A stretch of 64,000 nucleotides of DNA, from positions 1 to 64,000 of the IMG/VR virus record IMGVR_UViG_3300013103_000005; one strand, 5' to 3'. Under the pieces are notes generated by a model. It ran no database searches and was not told the DNA's origin. It was given only the letters and a program-made list of their open reading frames with translations. Positions 24,919 to 34,800 of this stretch are shown here, piece by piece. Source of the stretch: a virus. A program made the translations under genes and the position numbers. Position 1 is the stretch's first letter. Each line of letters opens with the position of its first letter.

Positions 24919-25598
24919 TGTTAACAAAAAGACAAACTCATAGATACGATGTTAGGAGATTTGGTACTACAATTTCTAAATCAAAAGTTGAAAGAAAAGA
25001 AACTAGAAAAGGTATTGTTTTAGAAACTAAAAAAGACCTAAAACAACCTTCTGAAAAAGTAAATTATTATTTTAGCCCAATGACTTTTAGAAATACTTTA
25101 CCAGAAACAGACCCTAATTTACCTTTAAACGAAGTTACATTATACGTAAACCCAATCGAGAGAACAGAAAATATAGATTTTTTATTTACTGAAAATAGAA
25201 CTTCTACTGGTATTAAAGATTCTGTTTGGGGAGTAGGAAGACCTGTATGGAATTTTAATGGAGTAGTAGGAGGATTTCTACACCCTGAATACGGTTTAGT
25301 TTGGACAATGGAGAAATTAAAGAAATCTCCTGCTTGGAATTTATTTATAGATTTTTTAGATTTCTATAGATTTAATGGAAAATTCAATTATCCTTCAAAC
25401 AAAAATCCAATAGCTAGTAAAATCTTATTTAACAAAACTTCCCCAATATTATTTATAGTTCCTATTGAAATCGAATATGCTGAATTTAAAGTGTTTGGAA
25501 ACTTTAATGATTTTAGGTATTCCTTTAATTCAGAATCTCCTTTTACTGTAAGTATTTCATTTTCTTTTAACATAGAACGCAAAGAGAAAATTTTATGA
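24918..25598 (+). CDS. Baseplate hub-region protein, N-terminus like the 25634 gene
   Basis: The 226-residue protein opens MLTKRQTHRYDVRRFGTTIS, closely like MLTTKQIKRYDVRNIGTVLP of the following hub protein, and then diverges. The shared opening of 17 or so residues suggests a common docking peptide for the same partner. The body is beta-rich (SVWGVGRPVWNFNGVVGGFLH, IEYAEFKVFGNFNDFRYSF). It probably belongs to the hub or to the ring joining tube and baseplate. Confidence 0.55.
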   Translation: MLTKRQTHRYDVRRFGTTISKSKVERKETRKGIVLETKKDLKQPSEKVNYYFSPMTFRNTLPETDPNLPLNEVTLYVNPIERTENIDFLFTENRTSTGIKDSVWGVGRPVWNFNGVVGGFLHPEYGLVWTMEKLKKSPAWNLFIDFLDFYRFNGKFNYPSNKNPIASKILFNKTSPILFIVPIEIEYAEFKVFGNFNDFRYSFNSESPFTVSISFSFNIERKEKIL

Positions 25599-25620
25599 AA
25601 AGTTTAACGCGTTAAACTTT
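25599..25620 (+). repeat. 22-bp palindrome, copy 9 (CGCG centre)
   Basis: A perfect palindrome, extendable to 24 bp, starting just after the upstream stop and followed by a CGAGGAG ribosome site. Confidence 0.97.
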
Positions 25621-25633
25621 TCGAGGAGAAGCT

Positions 25634-28021
25634 ATGTTAACAACAAAACAAATAAAGAGATACGATGTTAGAAATATAGGAACAGTTTTACCTAAACCTG
25701 AATCTAATGGTAAAGTAAAAACTAAAAGTATTGTCAAAGAAATAGAAGAACAAAAAGTATATTCTTCAACCCCACCTTTCCCTAAATATAAGAGGGTCAA
25801 ACGCATTGCTCCAGACGCAAGAATAAGAATAAATCAAAGTTTTGAAGTAAGATATTGCCCAAATTGCCCTTGCACCACCACCGCTGATGTAAACTTAATG
25901 AGTTTTACTACAAATTTAAATATCAATTCAGTTCCCGGTACCGCTAGTTTGACCTTTGTAGTAGATAAAAATCAAAGACATAGATATTTTATAGGCGATG
26001 AGACTATTTTTAAAGAGATGGATGAAATTGAGATTTTAGTTAAAAGCAATTTTACAGAAGGGGATAATTTACCTCAATACGATAAATATTATACAGTCTT
26101 CAAAGGTATTATTACAGGAATAGGGGTAGATGAAAGTGCGGGCGTTTTGACCATTTCAATAGATTGTGCTGATATTTTAAGGTTATGGGAATTAACCAGA
26201 CTTAATTTACACCCCGGGGTAGATACTTTATTTTATACTACTAATAAACAAGATATTCTAAACAGAATGAATATAGCGTTAAAGCAAGATATATTTCAAT
26301 TTTTAGTTACTTTAATGTCTTACCAATTTATTGATTGGATAGTCCCTGCTAATCTAGTAAATACTGTTTACGGAATTGGAATAAATGAACCTATAGAAAC
26401 AAAAAGATTATTTCACGAATGGCAATCTTATTGGAGAAAAAGGTTAACAAAAACTGCCAATATGTTATTGATTTTAGATTATCAAGGCGGAGCTATAAAT
26501 ATTCAAGCGGGAAAGCAAATAAATTTATCAGAATTTCAAAAGCAGGGTTTAATTAGTTTTGGAGATTTTGGCATTACAGATGATTTCAGACCCTTAATTC
26601 AAGAAGCTTTACAAGGCGGTATTTCTTTACAATCAGAATTTAAAACTTATTTAGAAATAGCTAATCAATTAAAAGAATATTTACATTGGGAATTTTATAT
26701 GGATAGTACTGGGGATTTAGTTTTTAAGCCTCCGTTTTATAATTTAGATACAAGACCTTGTAAGATTTATAACATCGACGATATTGATATTGTAAGCAAA
26801 TCGTTAGGGTGGAATGAGTCTCAAGTAATTACTTCTGTAAATGTCAGAGGTTCAATCCACGAATTGTTAGCGGGTGGAAGCGAACAACCCGAAGCTTTAT
26901 ATATAGATTATAACTTAACTAAAAGATATGGATTAAGACAGATGATAGATTACGATATTCCTTATATCAGAAATAAAGACCTTGCTTTCGGTTATGCTAT
27001 AATGGAATTAGACAGATTAAATACATTAAGAAGAGAAGGTTCAATTACGATAATAGGAAGGCCTGAATTAAGATTGGGATTTCCTATTTATGTTAAGAGT
27101 TTAGATACCTTTTATTATATAACAGGTATCAGCCATAATTTTACTTTTGGTGGTACTTATACGACCACAATTTCTTATATAGGAGCTAGGAGCAAATATA
27201 AACCTTTAACTAATGTTCCTGTTAGGATTAATGGTGTTTATAAGAACGTTTATTTAGAATGGGAGAAATATCCTACAGAATTAGAAACTACAAAAGAATT
27301 AGAATCTAAAATTTTACCCGACGCTCAATCAGAAAGAAATTTAAATGCCTCTGAATCACAAGGGTATTTTATCACTACTAAAACAAAAGAAGCAAAAATT
27401 AAACCTAAAAAGACACAAGATTTTAGGAACAAATTATTAGAGAATAGTCCAAATATCATCGATGTAGAATTTTATAGGAATAAAAAACAGATAGAAGAAG
27501 AAAAATCTAAAGCAACAGAAAACACTGCTAAATCAATAAAAATAGGAGAATGGGTGGAGAAGCAATCCAATATTAAAGTTTGGGACTTAATGACTGGAAA
27601 TTATCTTGAAAATCTTAAAACGCTTAAACCTGTTTCAGATGAAGAAGGGTATGAAATTGTAGGCAGTTTTCCTTATGGAAATTTAAATTACATAGATGAA
27701 GAAGGCAAAATATTAAGAAAGTCTTCTTTGACAATAACAAATAAAATTCAAAAAGCTTCTTTAAAAGCTAGTAATATGACTCCTACAAAAGGTAATAAAC
27801 TTTCCAAAACTGAAACAGGAGATAAACGACATATAAGAACCAAAGATTTAAGAGAAGCTTTTAGTATAGTAGGGAGGTCCTATAAAGCTAGTGAAATGAG
27901 ACCTCAAGTAGAAACTTTAAATACTATTTGTGATTGTGATTGTCATAAAGTGAATTATAGGGAAGGCAGAAATTTGAGGATAGCTGAGGACAAAATAAAT
28001 TTAAATACAAATCTTGCCTAA
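25634..28021 (+). CDS. Baseplate hub protein (gp27/XkdQ-like)
   Basis: The 795-residue protein carries a hub-like core: LNINSVPGTASLTFVVDKN, YYTVFKGIITGIGVDESAGVLTISIDCADILRLWELTRL, KEYLHWEFYMDSTGDLVFKPPFYN and later FYYITGISHNFTFGGTYTTTISY, which match the order of strands in gp27-type and late-control-D-type hubs. Short Cys clusters occur near both ends (CPNCPC; CDCDCH). A long charged linker from about residue 550 to the end is unusual. The hub trimer adapts the sixfold tube to the threefold spike. Confidence 0.75.
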   Translation: MLTTKQIKRYDVRNIGTVLPKPESNGKVKTKSIVKEIEEQKVYSSTPPFPKYKRVKRIAPDARIRINQSFEVRYCPNCPCTTTADVNLMSFTTNLNINSVPGTASLTFVVDKNQRHRYFIGDETIFKEMDEIEILVKSNFTEGDNLPQYDKYYTVFKGIITGIGVDESAGVLTISIDCADILRLWELTRLNLHPGVDTLFYTTNKQDILNRMNIALKQDIFQFLVTLMSYQFIDWIVPANLVNTVYGIGINEPIETKRLFHEWQSYWRKRLTKTANMLLILDYQGGAINIQAGKQINLSEFQKQGLISFGDFGITDDFRPLIQEALQGGISLQSEFKTYLEIANQLKEYLHWEFYMDSTGDLVFKPPFYNLDTRPCKIYNIDDIDIVSKSLGWNESQVITSVNVRGSIHELLAGGSEQPEALYIDYNLTKRYGLRQMIDYDIPYIRNKDLAFGYAIMELDRLNTLRREGSITIIGRPELRLGFPIYVKSLDTFYYITGISHNFTFGGTYTTTISYIGARSKYKPLTNVPVRINGVYKNVYLEWEKYPTELETTKELESKILPDAQSERNLNASESQGYFITTKTKEAKIKPKKTQDFRNKLLENSPNIIDVEFYRNKKQIEEEKSKATENTAKSIKIGEWVEKQSNIKVWDLMTGNYLENLKTLKPVSDEEGYEIVGSFPYGNLNYIDEEGKILRKSSLTITNKIQKASLKASNMTPTKGNKLSKTETGDKRHIRTKDLREAFSIVGRSYKASEMRPQVETLNTICDCDCHKVNYREGRNLRIAEDKINLNTNLA

Positions 28022-28041
28022 AGTTTAACGCATTAAACTTT
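28020..28041 (+). repeat. 22-bp palindrome, copy 10 (CGCA centre)
   Basis: Perfect arms around CGCA, overlapping the last two bases of the upstream TAA stop and followed by another hairpin. Confidence 0.95.
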
Positions 28042-28046
28042 CCTAT

Positions 28047-28075
28047 AACGAAAAATAATACACTTATTTTTCGTT
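28047..28075 (+). promoter_or_regulatory. AT-rich 12-bp hairpin between hub and spike genes
   Basis: AACGAAAAATAA (28047-28058) pairs perfectly with TTATTTTTCGTT (28064-28075) around TACAC. It is unrelated in sequence to the 22-bp palindrome. It could be an operator, an mRNA processing site or a weak terminator. Confidence 0.55.
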
Positions 28076-28093
28076 GTAAATAAAGGAAGGTAT

Positions 28094-28147
28094 ATGGGTA
28101 TTATCCTAGCTAAAACTTTGAAGGATTGGGTCGGTTCTGCTCGTTGA
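28094..28147 (+). CDS. Possible 17-residue leader ORF
   Basis: ATG 28094 lies after GGAAGG and encodes MGIILAKTLKDWVGSAR before TGA at 28145. It fills the gap between the hairpin and the spike gene and ends 22 nt before the spike start. It may be a leader peptide or chance; no homologue is known to me. Confidence 0.3.
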   Translation: MGIILAKTLKDWVGSAR

Positions 28148-28169
28148 CGGAAGTAATTTGAGGTGGTTT

Positions 28170-29540
28170 ATGATTAAAAGAGAACTAGGTATAAGGGAAG
28201 AACCTTTCTTTGGAAAAGCTTATAAAACAAATTTCCTAGAATTGGGAAGAATAGCGTTTGTAGATTATGAAAGAAATAAATGTTCTGTACTTACTTTTTC
28301 TGGTGCTTTTTATAACGAAGTTAGATGGACTTCTGATAAAAGTACTCGTTCGGGGAGTAAAAGAGTTCCTGAACTAGGGGATATTGTTTTATTAGGGAGA
28401 TTACCTCAAACAGAACATTGGTCTCAACCTATTATAATTGGATTTTTAGAATGGGGATTTGAACCTGCTAAAAAGTTTAACGCGTTAAACTCTCAAGTTG
28501 TAGACTTATACCCATTAAGATTGAAAACAAGAAAATTATACGAAGGTGAATGGTATGCTAGCAGTACTCAAGGTTCAGATATTGTTTTAGACGAAAATAT
28601 ATGGTTCTCCACTTCTAATGGAAATGAAATTTATATAAGAAAAGAAGACGGGCTTATAGCTCATATTTGTTTATCTCAAATAATACAAACAGAAGCAGGA
28701 ATTATTAGAAATGGTTTAGTATTTAGGGATGAATTAACAGATATTACAAAAGCAATGATATTAAAAGATGGGCATAAATGGTATGTAATTACTAAAGATG
28801 GTTTTACGAATAAATTAAGCGAAGGTGGAATTCCTTTTGTAGAATATAGACACGAATTACCAGAATTTGGAGATGGTATTATTGATGTTACTGAATTCAA
28901 TTCAAATGTAAATATAGATAGGATTGACCCTTTGATTGAGTATGTTAGAGGAACAGTAATAGGAAATAATCCTTTAGATACTAATCTTTATGGGAAAGTT
29001 ATTAAATATGTCTTATTTAATAACTGGATAGATACTTCTGCGATTAATCAAGAACAATCTTGTAGTTCTTCAGAAGAAACTACAAAAGCATCTTGCTTTA
29101 GAATTAAGTTTAAATCGAATACTAGAAGAGAAATAACAAAACAAGGTAAAGTATTAGAATATATTTCAAAAGACGATAATAATATTTCTGAAGAAAGATA
29201 TTTAGAAGGTGCTAAAAAAGAAGTTATAGGTAAAGAGAATTCTAAAAACGAAAGTATAAGACAAGATTTAGCAGGTGGTATTCATTTAACTATTGGAAAG
29301 GATATAAATGGGAATGCTAGGGTAGAAATATTAAATGGCGGGGCAAAGATAACTATAACCCAGGCTAATAATAATGGTTATGGTTTAGAAGCTTCTATCC
29401 AAGGAAATGTCAAAGTAGATATTCAAGGAAATGCAGATCTAAATGTTTCTGGAAATACAAATTTAATTACTGGTGGGAATACTAGTATTCAATCTAGTGG
29501 AATAGTAACTATACGGGGTTCTTTAGTTCAAATAAATTAA
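28170..29540 (+). CDS. Baseplate spike protein (gp5/gpV-like, OB fold plus beta helix)
   Basis: The start is ATG 28170 with GAGGTGG upstream; an in-frame TTG at 28158 overlaps that site. The 456-residue protein has an OB-fold-like N-terminal part (GRIAFVDYERNKCSVLTFSGAFYNEVRW, VPELGDIVLLGRLP) and ends with short repeats (QGNVKVDIQGNADLNVSGNT, then IQSSGIVTIRG) typical of the triple beta-helix needle. A palindrome copy lies inside the frame and encodes KFNALN. The spike punctures the outer membrane; the PAAR tip gene follows. Confidence 0.78.
   Translation: MIKRELGIREEPFFGKAYKTNFLELGRIAFVDYERNKCSVLTFSGAFYNEVRWTSDKSTRSGSKRVPELGDIVLLGRLPQTEHWSQPIIIGFLEWGFEPAKKFNALNSQVVDLYPLRLKTRKLYEGEWYASSTQGSDIVLDENIWFSTSNGNEIYIRKEDGLIAHICLSQIIQTEAGIIRNGLVFRDELTDITKAMILKDGHKWYVITKDGFTNKLSEGGIPFVEYRHELPEFGDGIIDVTEFNSNVNIDRIDPLIEYVRGTVIGNNPLDTNLYGKVIKYVLFNNWIDTSAINQEQSCSSSEETTKASCFRIKFKSNTRREITKQGKVLEYISKDDNNISEERYLEGAKKEVIGKENSKNESIRQDLAGGIHLTIGKDINGNARVEILNGGAKITITQANNNGYGLEASIQGNVKVDIQGNADLNVSGNTNLITGGNTSIQSSGIVTIRGSLVQIN
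28472..28493 (+). repeat. 22-bp palindrome, copy 11, inside the spike gene (CGCG centre)
   Basis: AAAGTTTAACGCGTTAAAC is intact and the last arm ends TCT. It is read in frame as KFNALNS within the spike gene, one of only two copies inside coding sequence. Confidence 0.93.
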
Positions 29541-29541
29541 A

Positions 29542-29814
29542 ATGGCGCTTAATGTAGCTTTACTCGGAAGTTCTAGCAATCACGGCGGAAGCATTATTTC
29601 AGGAACCTCTGTAACCACATTAGCGAATAATACCTCTATCGCTATGATAGGTTCTTTACATAATTGCCCTAGAGAAGGGCACGGAATAACCCCTATCGTT
29701 AGTTCTATGGCTTCTATTAGTTTTGCAGAAGGGAGTCTTATAGCAACTGTAGGAAGTATTTGTGGTTGTGGAGCAGTTATAATTACAGGTTCTTCTAATG
29801 TTCTAGCCGGTTGA
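29542..29814 (+). CDS. PAAR-domain spike tip protein
   Basis: The 90-residue protein has PAAR-repeat character: NHGGSIISGTSVTTLANNTSIAMIGSLHNCPREGHG, VSSMASISFAEGSLIATVGSICGCGAVIITGS. His and Cys residues (H30-type, C-P, H, CGC) are positioned for the metal site at the tip of the cone. PAAR proteins cap and sharpen the spike. It starts 1 nt after the spike stop, which supports the pairing. Confidence 0.85.
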   Translation: MALNVALLGSSSNHGGSIISGTSVTTLANNTSIAMIGSLHNCPREGHGITPIVSSMASISFAEGSLIATVGSICGCGAVIITGSSNVLAG

Positions 29815-29835
29815 AAAGTTTAACGCGTTAAACTT
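29815..29835 (+). repeat. 22-bp palindrome, copy 12 (CGCG centre)
   Basis: AAAGTTTAACGCGTTAAACTT with the final base changed, 2 nt after the TGA stop of the PAAR gene and before an AAGGAG site. Confidence 0.95.
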
Positions 29836-29854
29836 ATTTAAGGAGATTTAGATT

Positions 29855-30256
29855 ATGCCTAGTACTCCAACAACTCCATTATCAAATGTGGAATGGGGCG
29901 AATTTCAAGATTTTATTTCTTCTCAAATACAATTAGTGTTAGATAAATTAGATGAAATATTTAATACTTACACAGGAAATTATCCTTCTAATTCTCAGCA
30001 AAATATTCAAAGATTAAGATATATTCAAGAAACAAATGCTTCGGGTCAAGCTCCAATGTCTTTATTTACCCAAGCAATTTTTGAATATATGACTAAAACA
30101 GATTTAAACGGAGATGGAAAAATATTTGGTCACGACTTTGTCTGGGAACAACCGCAACCAGCTTTAGAAGGGGTTACCTTAGCAGCTAAACAAAGAAATC
30201 CTAATATCGAAGTGGTGCCTGGTGAACCTCCTCCCGATTTAATTTATAATGGGTGA
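29855..30256 (+). CDS. Hypothetical baseplate-region protein
   Basis: The 133-residue protein has an acidic helical N-terminal half (FQDFISSQIQLVLDKLDEIFNTY) and a segment DLNGDGKIFGHDFVW that looks like a single EF-hand or dockerin-like Ca2+ loop (DLNGDGKI, Asp-x-Asn-Gly-Asp-Gly). The C-terminus is Pro-rich. It may bind calcium in the baseplate. A good AAGGAG site is upstream. Confidence 0.55.
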   Translation: MPSTPTTPLSNVEWGEFQDFISSQIQLVLDKLDEIFNTYTGNYPSNSQQNIQRLRYIQETNASGQAPMSLFTQAIFEYMTKTDLNGDGKIFGHDFVWEQPQPALEGVTLAAKQRNPNIEVVPGEPPPDLIYNG

Positions 30257-30317
30257 TAGGTCGGCGGGTCGTGTATTTATTTACCCATCCCTCTAACCCC
30301 CACCCACCACCCATTAT
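30246..30317 (+). promoter_or_regulatory. Long-range inverted repeat after the EF-hand-like gene
   Basis: ATAATGGGTG (30246-30255) is exactly complementary to CACCCATTAT (30308-30317), closing a 52-nt loop rich in C on one side. The first arm overlaps the end of the upstream gene. It may be a transcript 3'-end structure or terminator. The 161-nt gap to 30418 also holds the hairpin at 30327 and otherwise no gene. Confidence 0.5.
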
Positions 30318-30326
30318 ATTAATACT

Positions 30327-30352
30327 CTATTTTTATTATACAATAAAAATAG
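30327..30352 (+). promoter_or_regulatory. AT-only 11-bp hairpin
   Basis: CTATTTTTATT (30327-30337) pairs perfectly with AATAAAAATAG (30342-30352) around ATAC. It resembles in style the 28047 hairpin (A/T-run stem, short loop). An operator or AT-rich control element is possible; no promoter is clear nearby. Confidence 0.5.
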
Positions 30353-30417
30353 AAATAAATAAAAATTAATGAAGAAAAATATTAATTAACATAAACACGG
30401 CATGCGGTAGGTGTTAG

Positions 30418-30618
30418 ATGGAAAGAATATTTGAAAATAAAAATTGGAAGATTGAAATTGGGGATAATGATGTTATTTATTTGACTAAAAAGTTTGGAAA
30501 TAAAGATATTCAAGTTATAATTATTTCTCCTAATGATAAAATTATTTCTTTTAAGAATGTCTTCCTAATCGGTGATTTATTTTCTATTAAACAAATAGAA
30601 AAAGGTTTAACGCATTAA
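30418..30618 (+). CDS. Hypothetical small beta-rich protein
   Basis: The 66-residue product is strand-rich (WKIEIGDNDVIYLTKKFG, IQVIIISPNDKIISF). No strong ribosome site precedes the ATG (GGTAGGTGTTAG). Its last residues, GLTH, and the stop codon come from a palindrome copy. No family is recognised. Confidence 0.5.
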   Translation: MERIFENKNWKIEIGDNDVIYLTKKFGNKDIQVIIISPNDKIISFKNVFLIGDLFSIKQIEKGLTH

Positions 30619-30623
30619 ACTTT
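30602..30623 (+). repeat. 22-bp palindrome, copy 13 (CGCA centre)
   Basis: The left arm has one change (AAGGTTTAA); the right arm is perfect. It encodes GLTH-stop of the upstream gene. Confidence 0.9.
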
Positions 30624-30638
30624 TGAAAGGTTTAATTG

Positions 30639-31118
30639 ATGCTTGATTTTTTAGGTAAATTTAATAAAAAAGATTATGATGAATTAAAACAATTTATAGA
30701 TTCCGAAGAAGCCAATTTAAATGAAATTTTATCCTTTATAGATTATAGAATTCAATCATTGACTACTTTATTAAATAAATTATCTCAAGCAGAACAGACT
30801 TTAGGAATTAAAACTACTTTAACAAAAGATGAATCTAATTTATCCCCTCAGACTCCTAATAGTACTCAAAATGAAGTAGATAACGATTTTGAAGTAGCAT
30901 CTTCAATAAGGTCTTTAAAATATCCATTTGAATCTATCATTAAATTTAAAGGCGAAAATTTAGAATTTAGGATTAAAAAGGTCTTAGATGAGATAACAAG
31001 CCTTAAAAATTTTAAGTATTATATAGAGGAATGGTTAAAAACAAAACAGAAAGATATAGTAGATTCTAAAGTGCAAAGGTTTTTATCTAGTGATAATTAC
31101 CCAGAAGTAAAAGTTTAA
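30639..31118 (+). CDS. Hypothetical helical baseplate-region protein
   Basis: The start is ATG 30639 (GAAAGG upstream) rather than TTG 30636. The 159-residue product is helical: LDFLGKFNKKDYDELKQF, then heptad-like SFIDYRIQSLTTLLNKLSQAEQTL, then a second helix pair. The stop is the TAA inside a palindrome copy (KV-stop). It is followed by the gp25-like wedge gene. Role unknown. Confidence 0.52.
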   Translation: MLDFLGKFNKKDYDELKQFIDSEEANLNEILSFIDYRIQSLTTLLNKLSQAEQTLGIKTTLTKDESNLSPQTPNSTQNEVDNDFEVASSIRSLKYPFESIIKFKGENLEFRIKKVLDEITSLKNFKYYIEEWLKTKQKDIVDSKVQRFLSSDNYPEVKV

Positions 31119-31131
31119 CGCGTTAAACTTT
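31110..31131 (+). repeat. 22-bp palindrome, copy 14 (CGCG centre)
   Basis: A perfect palindrome, extendable to 24 bp, supplying the TAA of the upstream gene. Confidence 0.97.
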
Positions 31132-31143
31132 TGGGGTTTGAAT

Positions 31144-31857
31144 ATGGCTACATTAGATTTATCAGTTAGAAAGATTTGTAAACATCAAGTCAAAAAAGAA
31201 AAACAAGCTATCGAACCTGATGGAAAAACAATTAGGCTCGATAGACCTGTTTCTTCTAAAAGTTCTATTAAGCTTTATATAAATGGGTACGAAATCCCTA
31301 AAAATCAGTATTCAGTAGTAGAAGACGAATTAGGGGTTACCCTCGATAAAGTTAAAATAGTTTTAAAGAACCCGAGAAAAAGTTATTTAGATGATGTAGT
31401 TGAAATTGATTATAATACAACTGTATCTAATTGTAGAATGTGCCACGGAAGGGGCGAATTAGATGACTTGAATACTTCTACTGCTAAAAGTTTAATTTTT
31501 ATTTCAGATAGAGATAAACTAAGACAAGATATAGATAAGATAATTGTTACGGTATTAAATTCCAATCCGTTTCATCAATGGTATGGAACTTTATTAACTG
31601 AATATATTGGCAAAAAGATATCTAATTTAGATAGATTAAGGAGAAGAATAACGATAGAAGTCCAAGACGCTTTAGAAAAGTTAAAAGACTTACAGAGACA
31701 ACAAGAAACTTATCAATCTTTATCTGATGGAGAAGTATTATTAAGATTTGAAGGATTAGATGTAATGATTCACGGCCAGAACACAATTAAAATAGATTTT
31801 ACAGTAATGACTAGGGAATTGGATATGTTAAAGGTATCCCAAGTTTATAGGTTTTAG
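31144..31857 (+). CDS. Baseplate wedge protein, gp25-like
   Basis: The start is ATG 31144 (TTG 31138 is also in frame). The 237-residue product has an N-terminal Ig-like segment (IRLDRPVSSKSSIKLYING...DDVVEIDYN), a CxxC (CRMCHGRGE), and a C-terminal gp25-like domain with DKLRQDIDKIIVTVLNSNPFHQWYGT, LLTEYIGKKI and a final strand VMTRELDMLKVSQVYRF. gp25-like subunits start sheath assembly on the baseplate. The N-terminal addition is not part of the usual 110-130 residue family. Confidence 0.72.
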   Translation: MATLDLSVRKICKHQVKKEKQAIEPDGKTIRLDRPVSSKSSIKLYINGYEIPKNQYSVVEDELGVTLDKVKIVLKNPRKSYLDDVVEIDYNTTVSNCRMCHGRGELDDLNTSTAKSLIFISDRDKLRQDIDKIIVTVLNSNPFHQWYGTLLTEYIGKKISNLDRLRRRITIEVQDALEKLKDLQRQQETYQSLSDGEVLLRFEGLDVMIHGQNTIKIDFTVMTRELDMLKVSQVYRF

Positions 31858-31858
31858 A

Positions 31859-31880
31859 AAAGTTTAACGCATTAAACTTT
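31859..31880 (+). repeat. 22-bp palindrome, copy 15 (CGCA centre)
   Basis: Perfect arms around CGCA, just after the upstream TAG stop and before a GAGGAG site. Confidence 0.95.
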
Positions 31881-31891
31881 GAGGAGATAGA

Positions 31892-34800
31892 ATGGAAGTT
31901 CAAAGGCCAACAGAAATTCATATAGACACTAGGGAAAATTCAGTAATACTCACGATACTTAAACCCGAACAAGAAGAAATAATCGGGATAAATATTTATT
32001 ACTCCGAACAAATGGGAGGAGGTGTTAACGGTTATTCTAAGATTAACCCTACTCCCATCACAGAAATACAATCTGAAATAGAATATACTGAACCTATTTC
32101 CGAAACAGTAGAAATTAAAGGCGACCAGAAGACAACTACAAAGATAGAAAGGATAAAGAAGAAGCAATATTTTATTTACGAACATACAGGATTAGAAGCA
32201 AATAAAACTTATTATTATGTAGTTACATCCGTAGCTTATGATTCAGGAACAGGACAATACTATGAGAGTCCTTATTCAATAGAAGTTAGCGGTACCCCTT
32301 TTATTTTAACGGATGCTATACAAGAAATAAAAACTCGTTCTCATTTAGAAATAGTACAATCTTACATTCAATCTATATGGGAAAATTATCCCGATTTAGA
32401 CTTAAAGCCCGGAACAGTTAATAGGGATATTTTAATAGACCCGCCTTCTAAAGAACTAGAAAAAATATATACGATTTTAGATTTCATTTCCAAGTCTCAA
32501 TCGATTGTAACATTATTACGAATGGACGATGCTGATAATGATAGAGTATCTGACGACGTAGCAACTAGTCCTTATAAGCAAAAACTTAAAGAAGCTTTTA
32601 TGTTTGAAACTGACGAAGAAGTACAAGCTTTAATAGATTCTGCTTTTGATAAAAAAGCTTCTGATGTAGGTATAACTAGGGGAACAGCGGAATATGCTAT
32701 TGGAGAAGTGATATTTTATAGCGATTATGACTTTACTACTTTAACATCAGAAATAGAAATACCGGCAGGAACTATTGTAAGTACCTTAGCAGATCCTGAA
32801 GCAGGAATAGAAGCTCAAAGATTTGTAACCTTGTCTACAATAAATATAGTCCCTGAAACTGTAGAAGATTATTACAACCCTTCGAGAGCAAGGTATGAAT
32901 TTCCTGTAGCTATAAGAGCAATGGAAACAGGTTCTAAAGGAAATGTTCCTGCTGAAACTATAACAGTTATAGAAACAGAGATTCCTGCTTATGGATTTAA
33001 TGTTATAAATCTAGAGGCAACTTTAAATGGACAGGACGAAGAATCTAATTGGTCACTAGCCCAAAGAACCTTATTAGCTTTTATTGGGGTTGATATAGGA
33101 ACAAAAGGTGGTTATTTGCGTTCAATCGCTGCTCATGAAAATGTAGAGGAAGCAAAAGTAATAGAATCAGGCAATTACTATATGCAGAGAGATTATGATG
33201 AGGTAAGACATAAGCATATAGGTGGTAAAGTAGATATTTATGTAAGAGGAGATAATTTAGTAGAAAAAACCGACAAATTTGCTTTTGAATATCCTTTAGT
33301 TTCCGATGAAGTAGCCACGATTGTTAATTCTTCTTCTATGGTTATTGAGACTACAAATAGCGATGTTTCTTCAGACAAACCTATCTTTACAGTTTTATGG
33401 ATTAGAAATAATACTAAATCTGCTTATTATAATCTTTCAAAATTGCAAATAATAAATGGAACCCAAATAGATATTGACGAGACAATCCCTGAAAATTCTA
33501 GTATAGGAATGGACGATACTGATGTTATAGAAATTGCTTATAGATATAGGGCAGATATAGACCATATATTTAAAACTCAACCCGTAAGAAGTATTAGTGA
33601 TTTAGATGGTTTGATTTCAGGAACAGATTTAGAAGCAGTTGCTATCTTAGCAAAAACAGAAGACCCGTTGTTATTAGGTAATTCTGCTAAAGCTAGCGAT
33701 TTTGTTAGATTTAAATGGGATGGTTCAATCCCTTTAGATAGAGAAAAAGTAGAAGATGAGGAAAAAACTTTAACAGGAACAGATTGGGTTTATTTAGATA
33801 AGAGGGGAATTGATTCTGAAACGGTAGTGGTTAAAGATAGTACGGGAACTACAATTTATGTTTTAAATCAAGATTATGAATTACAAACAGAAGATAATTT
33901 AGTTAAAATTAGAAGAATTACAACTGGGGCTATCGGAGATGGAGATACGGTAAAAGTAGATTATTATCATAAACATAATGTAGATGGGGAGACTTTAGTT
34001 TTAAGACATCAGGTTTTTGTTCCAATACAAAATTATGGGGTTGATGAACAATATTTGAAAGTAAAATCTTCAGATGGTTCTGTTACTTATGATAAAAATA
34101 TTGATTACGAATTATTATCAGAAACAGAAGATTCTCCAATACAAATAAGGAGGATTCCAGGAGGAGCAATAGCCGATGGGGCGACTGTAAAGGTTTATTA
34201 TGAATGCACTGAAAATGTAACTGCTAAATATGTAGTGAATAGTACTATACAAAGTGCTCAAACTGCGATAGAAGAAAAGAGGCATATTACTGCAGATGTA
34301 GTTTGCAAAGAAGTTTTTATAACCAAAGTAGATATTTCAATCAAAGTCAAAAAGAAAGAAAATGCTACTATAAGTGCCTTGAATGGCGGTATTAGAACTG
34401 CTATTTCAAATTTCTTAAATAATCTCAGAATCGGAGAAAGCGTACATCAATCAGATATTATAGGGGTAATAGAATCTGTTCCTGAGGTAGATTATGTTCA
34501 AGTGCCTTTAGAAAAAATTGCTAGAATAGACGATTCAATAATAGTTAAGGAAAGAATAGATAATTCAAGAGCTAATTGGTCTAAAATAACAGGACTTACA
34601 GTAGATTATTATCGTTCAGACCCGAATATTTTAAAACATCCTACAATTGATAATGGTGGATATTGGTACGAATTTGTAGGAATGTATGCTAATGATTTTC
34701 CTTTAGAACAAGTTTATACAGAATCAGAAGTAGGACAAGCTCCTGGAAGATTCTTTATAGGTGATTTAGGGAGTGGTATCGTAGTGAGTGTTTCAATTCC

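Noticed and set aside
30257-30417. A promoter in the AT-rich gap before the 66-residue gene
   Set aside because: TATACAAT-like sequence occurs inside a hairpin but no matching -35 box at a sensible distance is visible.
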